The translations under genes were made by a program, and so were the position numbers. A model generated the notes under the pieces. That model saw only the letters and a list, made by a program, of their open reading frames with translations. It had not been told where the DNA came from and ran no database searches. A stretch of 21,844 bases of DNA from Plantago elongata (Eukaryota; Streptophyta; Magnoliopsida; Lamiales; Plantaginaceae), in contig JAYMSP010002937.1 in NCBI GenBank assembly GCA_036897095.1, positions 1 through 21,844 on the forward strand, read 5' to 3'. Shown here piece by piece: positions 9,730-19,100 of the stretch. The number at the start of each line of letters is the position of its first letter. Position 1 is the stretch's first letter.

Positions 9730-9738
9730 CAATATTGA
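9730..9738. repeat. Left target-site duplication of SINE at 9739-9910
   Basis: CAATATTGA here and at 9911-9919, exactly flanking a poly(T)-led (minus-strand poly(A)) insert. Confidence 0.7.
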
Positions 9739-9910
9739 GTTTTTTTTTTTTTTTAAATGGAAAGATTACAACTACTTCCTACATTACTGCTATACGGCTA
9801 TATCAACCACATCTATACTCATACTAAACCACTCTATGACTTCACCAGAAATTGTGTTGCACCTAATCCTTCCTGCTCTAGCTTCATACCACTACACCAC
9901 TTTATACCTT
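9739..9910 (-). mobile_element. SINE (tRNA-type), minus strand, about 170 bp
   Basis: Read on the minus strand the insert starts at 9910, has a box-A-like TGGTGTAGTGG near its 5' end (about 9900-9890) and a degenerate box-B-like GATTAGGTGC about 25 nt later, and ends in a 15-nt poly(A) (9754-9740). Exact 9-bp duplications CAATATTGA flank it. Size, tail, target duplications and a promoter at the 5' end together indicate a SINE mobilised by a LINE. No coding capacity. The family name is not known to me, and box B is weak. Confidence 0.7.
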
Positions 9911-9919
9911 CAATATTGA

Positions 9920-10321
9920 ATGTTGTTAAATTGAAAACAACATTTATCATATTAAAACAATTGTGTTTACATCAAGAAAGGTTGCTTCTTAATTTATCAA
10001 ATATTTTCTAAAATAAATGTGATTGCTCTTGATACATCAAATCGTATTTCCGATTTAACAACCGCCTTTCACTATATAACCTTATTTAAATTTTCTCATG
10101 GTGAAATAGCATTTTGGTCAAAATTACCCTCAATTTTAATTTAGATGTGCAACTTCTAGCATTCATAATGTTAGTTTAATTCATCCCTTCTTTCTCTAAA
10201 CTTAATTGCATATACGCTTCAATTCACTTTCTCTTTCATTCTCACACCAATAACTATGAAGATTTAACTTTATAATAAATATAAATACAACAATTTAATT
10301 AGTACAACACTAGTACTAAAT
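9920..10321. other. AT-rich interval without recognised features
   Basis: No ORF, RNA gene or repeat unit that I can identify between the first and second SINE. Confidence 0.4.
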
Positions 10322-10338
10322 ATATGTTGTTTTTATCA
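10322..10338. repeat. Left target-site duplication of SINE at 10339-10530
   Basis: 17 nt, matched by the 16-nt copy at 10531-10546 with a single 1-nt length difference. Confidence 0.7.
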
Positions 10339-10530
10339 AATTGTTTGTAGTCGAATGATGAGTTAAATTATCTTATATCTAAGAGGTCACGAGTTTGATT
10401 CTCAAAATGGAAGATTTTATTCTCTGTATAGAGAATGTAAATGGTGATTACAGTAATTAGTGACGCTTTGATGATTAATTTGTTTAGTTTACTTATTTAA
10501 TGGTAATATTATATCTTGATAAAGAAAAAC
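10339..10530 (+). mobile_element. SINE (tRNA-type), plus strand, about 190 bp
   Basis: A tRNA-like head carries box A (TAGTCGAATGATGAG from 10348) and box B (GAGTTTGATTCTC, 10391-10403), about 40 nt apart as in tRNA-derived SINEs. A non-tRNA body follows and ends A-rich (GATAAAGAAAAAC). Flanks are ATATGTTGTTTTTATCA (10322-10338) and ATATGTGTTTTTATCA (10531-10546), which differ by one base in length and fix both ends. Some decay is present. Non-coding. Confidence 0.75.
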
Positions 10531-10728
10531 ATATGTGTTTTTATCACAACTTACTCAAACACTAAATGCATTATTTTCTTTGATAAGTACGTTTTTGGCG
10601 TTTCAAGTCGACCATCATCGCATGGTTCACTAGCATTCTATTCTAATCCACATCTCCACCCCCTTACATCAAGTTTCATTTTGCACCTTCGTGAACCGTA
10701 TAATATGGTTTCTCCATAATAAAGTGTT

Positions 10729-10788
10729 ACTTATTCAAATAAAATTATATATATTTATTTACTTATTCAAATAAAATTATATATATTT
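10729..10788. repeat. Tandem duplication of a 28-nt AT-rich unit
   Basis: The unit starting ACTTATTCAAATAAAATTAT occurs at 10729-10756 and, without a mismatch that I can see, at 10761-10788; period 32 nt with ATTT between. Confidence 0.85.
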
Positions 10789-10811
10789 CTCCGAAATAAA
10801 TTAATTTATTA

Positions 10812-10994
10812 GAAAACATGAGAGTTATAAAATAGTCTGATAGTAAGGAGTTGAAGTTGTATATAAAAAGCGTTGAGTTTGACTCCGACAACATTAAAGT
10901 TATAAGGTGGTTGAGGCATTAAATTATAAAATTGTTCTGGTTAAGATAATGTAAGAAGTTATAAGGTGGTATAGATAATTTTACCAAGTAATAT
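10812..10994 (+). mobile_element. Probable SINE (tRNA-type), plus strand, about 183 bp
   Basis: Box A-like TAGTCTGATAGTAAGG (from 10833) and box B-like GAGTTTGACTCC (10875-10886) lie about 40 nt apart. Exact 13-mers AATTAATTTATTA flank the insert (10799-10811 and 10995-11007). These repeats are very AT-rich and partly palindromic, so they could arise by chance; hence the lower confidence. The body contains GTTATAAGGTGG twice (near 10900 and 10960). Confidence 0.5.
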
Positions 10995-11007
10995 AATTAA
11001 TTTATTA

Positions 11008-11484
11008 AAAATATAACTTTATTAGACACATCATTCCCTCTCTTCGGGTCTTTTCCTTTTGTGATACTTTTCCGATAAGAAAATGTTTGATACCACTAAG
11101 AACAAGGACTGTATAATAATGCATATGCGACACATAAACCTTAAATGTACGTGGTTTGCTTCATATAAAAGATGTCTCATCTTATCATACGCAAACATAA
11201 CATGCATTATATTGTGATGATAAGAAATAAATAATTGACTATGCATCATATGTTGTGGCATATTGTGATAGGAAGATCATCAATAATCATTGTACATGAG
11301 GTTCTATGCATCGAATTTGACATTACAAATTTATTTATATATACTACATACAACTTTCAATATTCGAGTAATTATCACTTCATACGAAGAGGTGGATGTA
11401 AGACTTCGATTTTGGAGAATTAAACTATACCTACGATTGAGGTTTTTGAGGGTTGGTGGATTGAAATACAATTTTTTTAAAAAT
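11008..11484. other. AT-rich interval without recognised features
   Basis: Short frames on both strands show no similarity I know and no conserved motif. Nothing supported. Confidence 0.4.
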
Positions 11485-11499
11485 ATTACATTTAAAAAG
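11485..11499. repeat. Left target-site duplication of the 89-bp retroposon
   Basis: ATTACATTTAAAAAG, matched at 11589-11603 with one substitution. Confidence 0.75.
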
Positions 11500-11588
11500 A
11501 GACAAAGCGCAACTCAGTTGGTAAAACGCTTCACCCTCAATTAATAGGTTGAAAGTTTGAGTCACTCTTTATCCGTTTTAAAAAGAAA
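11500..11588 (+). mobile_element. Minimal tRNA-like retroposon (89 bp) with 15-bp target duplications
   Basis: The insert is almost entirely tRNA-like: AGCG, CAACTCAGTTGG (box A region, 11510-11521), CGCT, then GGTTGAAAGTTTGAGTC (box B region, 11548-11564), ending in an A-rich tail (TTTTAAAAAGAAA). It is flanked by ATTACATTTAAAAAG (11485-11499) and ATTACCTTTAAAAAG (11589-11603), 14 of 15 identical. It may be a very short SINE or a retroposed tRNA-like transcript. It is not a functional tRNA: arms pair poorly and no acceptor stem closes. Confidence 0.75.
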
Positions 11589-11603
11589 ATTACCTTTAAA
11601 AAG

Positions 11604-12886
11604 GAAATTTTAAGGTTGGGGTCCGCTCCCTCCCCTAAGCCCCCCCGCCCCAAATTGATTGACCACTCAGCCAACGAACTTTGAGATTATTGGCCTCAAA
11701 TCCATCAGTCCGTTCGTTGATTTGTTTCATAATGTAGTGAATGGTTACTAGTTTATGAAACATAACATAAAGTTTCCATCAATTCTTGGAAATTTATAAT
11801 ATGATCAAAGGATGCTTTTCTTGTCTAGCTTCTTTACAAGTTGCAAAGTATTTCCAATATAATAACACTTTCACTAAATTATTGCATACTACAATACTCC
11901 CCCATTGGTTGCTGTCACCATAATAATGGCCGTGGGCTTGGTTCAGCACTTTTCCAATGGCTTGGATGACAATTGTACCGGGTTGTTTAGATATTGTTTC
12001 AAATCAAAATTATGTTTGAAATATGAATTAAATGTTCTTAATCTATGATTATAATCGCTTTCAAACACTTCCTACAATAACGATCTCTCTTCAAACATTG
12101 TTAATTCATGCTAATCTTCATTCTGTTTTTCCTACCTAGTTTGTGAGTATTGATGGCTCTAATAAATATTAATAATATATTGTTTTTCAATTTCTAATCA
12201 ATATCTATGTGTGATTAATCCGATTGAGCACTATCAAGGCTCATATGAACTCTTCCGACGACATTTTTAACAGCCCAATTCGGACATAATAACCATCGTT
12301 ATTTTTTTATATATGCAAGGAGCCTAGAAACTCTGCACTTAAATAGTGTTATGTGTCATGTATAAATTTAATGAGAGAGGAGACCGAATCACTTAAAAAC
12401 TAGGAAGCACAGGTACAGAGACGGGGACGATTCGTTGAGACGCCAAAATTTAAAAAAGTAGGGGATGGTGACGTTTTCGTAGATGTTTAGTTGTATATTT
12501 ATTTTTATGTATTTAGTATATATCGATATTTTATCATCATATAATTATTTTAAACTTTAAACCATCAAACTAAATATTAAATAAGAAAGTCACAACAAAT
12601 CTTGAATGTCCAACAAATTCAAAATCACAACAACAAATTCACAATAAATCCCAATTCACAATAAACTTGTACTAACCTGAGGCGTTGTCACGAAATAGTT
12701 TTCTTTTCATCTAATATATGATTTGAAACTGTTCTATAAAATAGTCAAATAAAAAAGTCTTCAAATCATAACTGTCAAAAGCAATATAGAAATTATCTAA
12801 GTAAAATTAAACCTGGCAAAGGCAATATAGTAATCTATACAAAATAGATTATTTTTGAAAGAAAAACAACGGAAGTACACATATGT
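11604..12886. other. Intergenic sequence, no gene recognised
   Basis: It holds a C-rich tract near 11640-11652, a G/A-rich stretch near 12395-12480, and an A/C-rich tract of repeated CAACAAATTC/CACAATAAA words (12590-12665) that resembles 15625-15690. The part next to the helicase (12670-12886) may be the 3' non-coding part of the Helitron; I could not fix a Helitron terminus (hairpin plus CTRR). Confidence 0.4.
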
Positions 12887-14000
12887 TTACAGGTTGCATA
12901 AAGCCTCATTATAGACCACGTTGGTTGTGGTGTCTGTTGGATTTCCTTCTTCATCTAGGATCAAGACCTTCAAACTTTTTGTACTTGTAACATTGAGAAT
13001 GCAACATAAAGCTGGCCATGGCTGAAAATTGGACTTGGAAGGTAGAGTCCTACATGTATTAGGGATTGGCTTTGACTCTTGTTAATAGTCATTGCATAGA
13101 AAACATATATAGGGAACTGCCTTTTTGGAACCTGATGGAAAATTAATTGACATCTAATGGTGTCAAAACCATCCGAGCTATCAAAAGAAAAAAATGGCAT
13201 TCTTTCCTATTATCATTGTGGCATGAATGACCTGTTTTCATTTATAAGTCACGATCATTCTTGTCCTATTACATAGTTCGGTCACCTGGTTTATATACTT
13301 CAATAACATTATAAGGCGACCGGCTTTTAGTCGGATCAAATGGTTTGGGATTCCAGACGCCCTAATTATAATAAGGAATTATGTGGAATATACATCATCA
13401 CAATTCACTATATCATCCTCGTCCGGATATATATACAGTCGAAACTCAACAAATTATGTGCATCACCTATCAATAACAACATGACATACTCATTAATCTC
13501 ATGAACAACCTCATTAGTGAAGTCAAATATAGAATGGTCCTCGAAGTAACGTCCATCCCTAATATGATCAATTAATGAAGGATATGTGTTACTTACGTAC
13601 CATTGCAACAATTGGATTATCTACATCGCGATAAGTATATCCTCAGGCAATTTGAATTTAACTTTTCATCATTTTGATATCCAATCTTACCTCTCCGACC
13701 TCTAGAAGTCAATCCGTGAATTCTGTAACTTGTTCATCCTCACTTGGGCACCCACCAGATTGTTATGTATTGAAAGGTAAATATAAGATTATTAAATGAG
13801 CGTATTTAAATATTCAGTTCTTACAAAATTGAAGTATAGATAAAGAACTCTATTTGAAATAATTATGACATCTAACTTGTAATCACATATCCTTTGTTAG
13901 TTGCAATATCTGGTAATGACTCCATATGGCACCTGATGAATACATAGATGCTTCAACAATGTCTTGTTTGCTTCCTTTGGGATCAGTGCAATATACTTGC
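12887..14000 (-). pseudogene. Helitron PIF1-like helicase, C-terminal part, decayed
   Basis: Several minus-strand blocks follow the order seen in plant Helitron Rep/Hel proteins: KGSKQDIVEASMYSSGAIW and ILQLTKDM (about 13990-13880; family LTKNMRL), SEDEQVTEFTD (near 13745), VSNTYPSLIDHIRDGRYFED and VVHEINEYVM (13600-13490), SGIPNHLIRLKAGR (near 13340), TELCNRTRMIVT (near 13270), [20 protein letters not shown] with [18 protein letters not shown] (13130-12990), and a tail [14 protein letters not shown] to NVVYNEALCNL ending at the stop 12889-12887. The helicase unwinds DNA in rolling-circle transposition. Frames shift several times. The insert at about 13770-13880 could be an intron. No Rep (HUH) domain is seen. 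Confidence 0.85.
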
Positions 14001-14210
14001 AATCAAATTGGACGTTACAAATGTAAGTTCATAATAAAATAAGTATAAGGAACCATATAAATTCAACTTAGGTACTTGCAATCGCGCGTTCTTTGCCAGT
14101 CGAAGCACCTCACATGAATCTCATATCCTAGATTAGCTAGCAGATAGTGACGTTCACGATATCATAACTATTTTCAAATGAAATAATGGGAAAAATAGAC
14201 CCTTTTGGAT

Positions 14211-14328
14211 CAATAATTCAAAAAACGACAGATATATTATTTGTACACTATGATACAACAAAACATTGTATATTATCACACCAAATGTATAGTTTTAGGT
14301 GTGAAAACTGTATCATTTTCACTCTACT
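14211..14328 (+). repeat. Dispersed repeat, copy A (plus orientation)
   Basis: It is similar to the reverse complement of 17988-18100. Shared words include CAATAATTC, ATACAACAAAA, TTGTATAT and TTTTAGGTGTGAAAAC, in the same order and spacing, at roughly three quarters identity by eye. No coding content. Probably a decayed MITE or retroelement fragment; the family is not known to me. Confidence 0.75.
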
Positions 14329-15316
14329 CTCCATCTCCTTACTTTTCAATTTCAACTATTATATCTCCTTTTCTTCACCGACCTCCCTTTCTTGTTGAGT
14401 CTTTTCTCTTTTATTGATCACCTTTCCTACCCCATAGCCTATCATTCCCACCGCTATACCCGTTCACTCGTGCTCTTCCTCTGGCCTAAGGTTAGTTAAT
14501 TCTTGCCAGATTTGCAAGTATCTTGTAATATCCGATACATACACCCTTAGCCCTTCGATAATCAATACAATCACCAAAACTAAGAGCCCTCATTAATTTA
14601 TATATACATACAAATACGTACGCACACACTCACGAACCTAACACTTGAAGAACGCATTTTGGTGGTGCCTAACTCATAAAGTAGTGGACAACTTAAGAAC
14701 GAATTGAAACATCGGATGTACCCGTATATCAATTACCTTCCAACATATTCCTTGTCTGGACTTCCTCTAATTGCTCCTGCGTTTCCATCCAAGCAGTTAA
14801 CCGTCCATTTATTCTTCGTATTTCCTTCATTTATTTGGTTAAGTCGATATTACAATTAACCGTCTTAATGGGGCCGGTGTTAATAAAAAATATGTCTCCT
14901 TAATAACTGAAAGTAATTTGGAATTTTATATAGCTTGAATTGTATATTTTGTATCTACAAATGAGTATCTATGTTTAGGATGTTAATTGAAAATATTTCA
15001 CATTAAAATTTGAAATTATTACATGATTAGTACGTATTTTCTGTTGTAGTATATTTTGATGGATTTAATCTACCTTGGAGTTGATACTTAGGATAATCTG
15101 TTTTATATTAATATATTTAATATTAATATGATGTTACTTGAAATTGTATATTAAACTTGTATATTGAATAGATTAGTTAAAATACATTATTGTTAAATAA
15201 ATTATCCTATTAAAGTGATTGTTAAATGTACCATTGTTAGGATAATAAACTAAAAAGCTAGTAATGGATTGAGTTTCCCCATAAAAATATAAAATCACGT
15301 ACATGCTGCTCAAAAT
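14329..15316. other. AT-rich intergenic sequence
   Basis: The first part (14330-14480) is pyrimidine-rich like a plant leader, but no gene follows on the plus strand. Otherwise nothing identifiable. Confidence 0.4.
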
Positions 15317-15475
15317 AAAGGGAAAAGAATTTGCATGTAGTTTGGCTGGATGAAAAAATAGCATGAAATTTGCATGTTAAATTTTCCCAAAAAAAGATGA
15401 TAAGAATAGAATGGAAAAGAGTTTGCATGAGTTTGGATGGATGAAAAAAAGGGAGGGGAATAATTTGCAAGCATG
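15317..15475. repeat. Imperfect tandem duplication, period about 94 nt
   Basis: GGAAAAGAATTTGCATG followed by GTTTGGCTGGATGAAAAAA (from 15318) recurs as GGAAAAGAGTTTGCATG followed by GTTTGGATGGATGAAAAAA (from 15412). Each copy is followed by another TTTGCA...ATG. No coding role seen. Confidence 0.75.
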
Positions 15476-15859
15476 ATTTATTATCCCCTACAAAGTAGGA
15501 ACATTAACAAAATCAATTGTTTTTTAGAAGAATTTGCCACATAAAATTTTTACCCATGTGGTATGATTCTCCATTGAAATAGCTCACTACTTCTAAATAA
15601 TATATGGATTCACATACCAACAATTAACAACAATAAATTTAATTCATAATAAATTTGCAAAATTCACAATAACATTCCACAACAAATGAGCAACCCAGCA
15701 AATGAGCAAATCGCAAGAGCAAAAAACCAAATCGAAAGGAACGATGAACAACAACAATTTGAACACCAACAAAGCAAATAGGAAGGAACAGAGCAAAGGA
15801 AAGCAAATCATCAACAACCCAACAAATTGGAAGCAAATGTCATTTTTCCAGTGGCAATG
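15476..15859. other. A/C-rich stretch upstream of the Cassandra solo LTR
   Basis: From about 15620 the plus strand is rich in CAACAA, CAAATGAGCAA and CACAATAA words, like 12590-12665. An open frame at 15702-15902 is a by-product of this composition (mostly N, K, Q, T) and runs into the LTR. The stretch after the LTR (16177-16250) may be the other half of the same interrupted repeat. Confidence 0.4.
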
Positions 15860-16171
15860 TGTAACGACTCGGCCCACAAGGGACCGAGTCCCGATCCTTT
15901 GAACCGGCACGGTTACTCTTGGGCAGCTCCCGGAATGATATGTTGGCCGCTCTGTACCAACACAATTACTTTCTCACATACTTTGTCCTCACTCATGCGC
16001 GAACCGGGATACTTTCCAGTTGATCACCCATCATAGAATTGCTCTAGAGCAAATACACTCAACTCTGGAGTTCTAGGTGGCTTACGAAAAGAAAGGGGCA
16101 CCTTGTTGATATGAGTAGTGTTTTCAATTCCTATAAGCTCTTGGACTTGACTTGAAACTCGGGACGTTACA
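15860..16171 (-). mobile_element. Cassandra TRIM solo LTR (5S-bearing)
   Basis: A 312-bp minus-oriented LTR with TGTAAC...GTTACA ends, closely related to 8962-9277. Adjacent 5-mers CAATG (15855-15859) and CGATG (16172-16176) look like a target duplication with one difference. No primer site or second LTR is next to it, so it is best read as a solo LTR left by LTR-LTR recombination. The 5S-like domain is at about 16008-16080. Fossil, moderately old. Confidence 0.85.
16008..16080 (-). other. 5S rRNA-like domain within the Cassandra solo LTR
   Basis: The minus strand reads GAACTCCAGAGTTGAG, then ATGATGGGTGATC, matching 5S GAACTCCGAAGTTAAG and AGGATGGGTGACC. It is more diverged than the domain at 9110-9190 in the stretch that corresponds to GCGTGCTTG. 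Confidence 0.75.
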
Positions 16172-16176
16172 CGATG

Positions 16177-17877
16177 TAGCGGTTTCTGTTCTTTCTATTC
16201 TCCGATTTTCATTTTTTGTATTTTGACTTTTTTTTTCTCAGACAAATTATGGAGAATTAAGTCGAACTACGGCTGGAAGACGTCCTAGTACCGAATTTGT
16301 CTCCGGGGACTCGGGTTGGAGCACGTCCCCATGTTGCCCAGCTTAAAAGTATACCTTCGGTTGGAACTGGAAGTCTGAAACATACTCTATACGCTCCAAA
16401 TTTAACTTCTAGCATTCCAGCATTTTTTTCGAGCTCAAGCTTGTTATCTCATTTGTTTTCTACTCGTTAAGTTACACGAATCCAAGTTCGACTCAGTTGA
16501 ACTCAAGTTCAAATTCAATTTCATGGTTGTTGATTCGGCTCATTTAACATTACTAGGGGGTATTTCTGCCAAGATAGATGATAGTATGATTATAATACTG
16601 ATAAGCGATCGAGCGGCTCTGGAAGTCCAACAAGTTGCATGCTATGTAGGGATTGTTTGTCCAACTTTGGAAACAAAACAAATTGCATGCCATTGGTTTT
16701 CTTTTCTTTTTTCTCAACCGTCCAAAAATTATGTATAATCAAGCATAAATATCTGTGATGTGCACCGCTTATTAACTGAAGAATGCAAAATTTGCTAGGT
16801 CAGCTAACATAGAGAAAGTAAAATCGAGATTATATATAGGTAGTTAAATTCTACTTTGTATGAGGAATTACTCCAAGATTAAATGTGTGTTGGAAGATGC
16901 AAGAGTATCCTGAGTTGGACTAAAGATACTTGTTCAATAGAAGACTTGGTGGTTAGCCCGTTAAGTACAAGGAGGTCAACTCATCCGGTAGCAAAATCTA
17001 ATGAAGAGGAACTTTAAGGAGAGTTCGAAATATTCTAACTCCTAAAAATAAAAATTCAACCGCATATTAAATATACAATATTGTAGGACTTTTAAAACTC
17101 TAATAAATTTTTTGACTTTTATAAGTTTTTTTCTAATGTGGAGAGCCCCAAGTTGTTTTGAAAGTTGTGTGTTGATGATATGGGGATGATGACAAACAAA
17201 TAAGGGGCACGGTTTAAAGGGTGATTCCTTACTAAAAATGATTTGAGTAAGTTGTAAAGCGTAACTTGAGGTTGAGAATCACTTGAAAAATTGTCAAACT
17301 CAGTAGAAGAAAATAAAACAACTAACAGAATGAATTTTATCTATCTAATCTAATCCTGGCTTGTTTGACAACGAGCGTATGATGAAGTTTGACTTTCTTA
17401 TCAACTATATTGGGTTCGAACTTTAACCAACCGGCCGAATACCCTTTGAAACTCGACTCAAGTAATATCTTCAAGTTCGACTTAAGTATTACTCCACCGA
17501 TTCTGAAAAACTTCTTACGTAAGGATTAGTGTGCAGTTTTATGTAACATTAAATTAATAATAGGGTATTTAAAATGTGAGAAATATTGTACATTAATGAT
17601 AATAGTGTAATATAAATATAAAATTAAGATTATTAATTATTAATTACGTGGGAGGTAGGTTTTTTTTAATATATAAAGTTCATGGAGGCTAAATATAAGA
17701 AATGTATATGGGAGTTACAACCCATCATAATAACATCTAACTTTGTTGAAGACACCTATTTTGACATGGTTTTATTCGTTTTAGTCTCCATCCAAACTAT
17801 CCGTAAAATGATGCGGAGTGAAGGAAGTACCTACTACATACAATAAAGTATCTATGAGTATACGAATTACAGAAATA
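16177..17877. other. Intergenic sequence, no gene recognised
   Basis: About 1.7 kb without a supported feature on either strand. Two patches (16430-16510 and 17405-17490) are rich in TTCGA, GACTC and CTCAAG words, a composition common in plant repeats. Short open frames show no known motif. Confidence 0.4.
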
Positions 17878-17987
17878 TTCGTCCCAGGGTCCAATTGGGG
17901 AGCAAACATAAGAAGAATGACCCGTAAGGAGGACATTTTACAAAAAAATAACTTAAAACTTTATCTTCTAGTGAAAATATTGTATTG

Positions 17988-18100
17988 TAGAGTACAGATG
18001 ATACCGTTTTCACACCTAAAATTATATATTTAACGATATACAATTCTTTTGTTGTATTATAGAATTTAAATGATACATACATTGTTTTTGGAATTATTAA
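17988..18100 (-). repeat. Dispersed repeat, copy B (minus orientation)
   Basis: Inverted relative to copy A at 14211-14328. The element may extend further left (to about 17878, a stretch I could not match in copy A) and slightly right (to about 18130). An open frame on the minus strand here has no protein similarity I know. Confidence 0.75.
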
Positions 18101-18130
18101 AAAATTATTAATATAACTTTTTGCCTTTTA

Positions 18131-19100
18131 AAAAGAAAAAGAAAATGTTATGGGGTTGATTGGCATGACATTTGAATGGAGATTTTGGTGAAATTGTGTT
18201 TAAAATGGAATTGAAATGAGAGTATATGAAGTGTATTTTAGGCCAAATTAATGTTCATCGAGTCAAATGGAAGCATTTAAATGCCAGAACTATTAACCCA
18301 TGACTCCCGGTTGAGAATTTTATGGTGAATAGATCCAGCCCAATAGAAGAAACAGAAAACAGAGCGCAACAAATAGAGATATCATTGATGCTAACTTTCA
18401 CACACCATATTATCCACATGTTTTTTGGGCTTTGAGGAAGCATTGAAATCTAAGAAGATTCATGCGTCAGAAATGCTGCTATCTAGTCAATTCAAGAGGC
18501 GCAACTTGCTTCGTCGGATTTCTTTTTTCTTCCAATTCTAAATAATCAAGAGTGCAAGGCGGTATCATAGCAACTCGCAGGATAAGGACGCCACGTCCTT
18601 TAAGAAAACGACATTCACTTCTGTCGTTTTACTTCCTCTTGTTGCATATCTAGCTAAATATTTGATGAGGATGACAATAAACAATTTCATTTTTATCTTT
18701 CTTTTTTTTAATCAATATATAATGCATTAATTAATCAAGGAAGTAGGTTATAGTTTGGCCCCTCTCCGAAACTATACGCGGATGGGTGGCTACCAATTGT
18801 TAATACCTACATATGAAACAAGTCACGAGGTATAAATCCGTAATTTGAAGACTAGACCTAAAATTACTATTAGATCTCATATGTTGAGTGTTGAAGAACT
18901 CAAGATGTTTAGGATAATAGCCAAAACAAACAAGGCGCATGAGCCAAGGAAGAATCGTATTTCTATTAATTCCACATATAATACGACAACAGGTGGAACG
19001 GTGCCGTTTAGTGCGATAAATCCTAGCCGTTTGATCTATGAAAATCTAATGGTTGCTCAGTGATAGTACGATAAAAGATCTGGGACGTCCATCTATTCAC
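18131..19100. other. Intergenic sequence with one strong hairpin
   Basis: No gene recognised. An inverted repeat AAGAAAACGACA / TGTCGTTTTACTT (18602-18613 and 18622-18634) forms a 12-bp stem with one bulge and an 8-nt loop. The upper part of this interval may belong to the LTR of the following gypsy element, whose left end I cannot place. Confidence 0.45.

Noticed and set aside
10729-10788. CRISPR-like or regulatory repeat array
   Set aside because: Only two AT-rich units with a 4-nt gap in a plant genome; a simple tandem duplication.
11500-11575. Functional tRNA gene
   Set aside because: Box A and B are present, but no acceptor stem closes, the anticodon arm pairs poorly, and target duplications flank it.
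15702-15902. 66-codon plus-strand open frame rich in N, K, Q and T
   Set aside because: It follows from an A/C-rich repeat and runs into a Cassandra LTR; no motif or codon pattern supports a gene.
17867-18082. 71-codon minus-strand open frame
   Set aside because: It lies in dispersed repeat copy B; the translation has no recognisable motif and copy A does not keep the frame.
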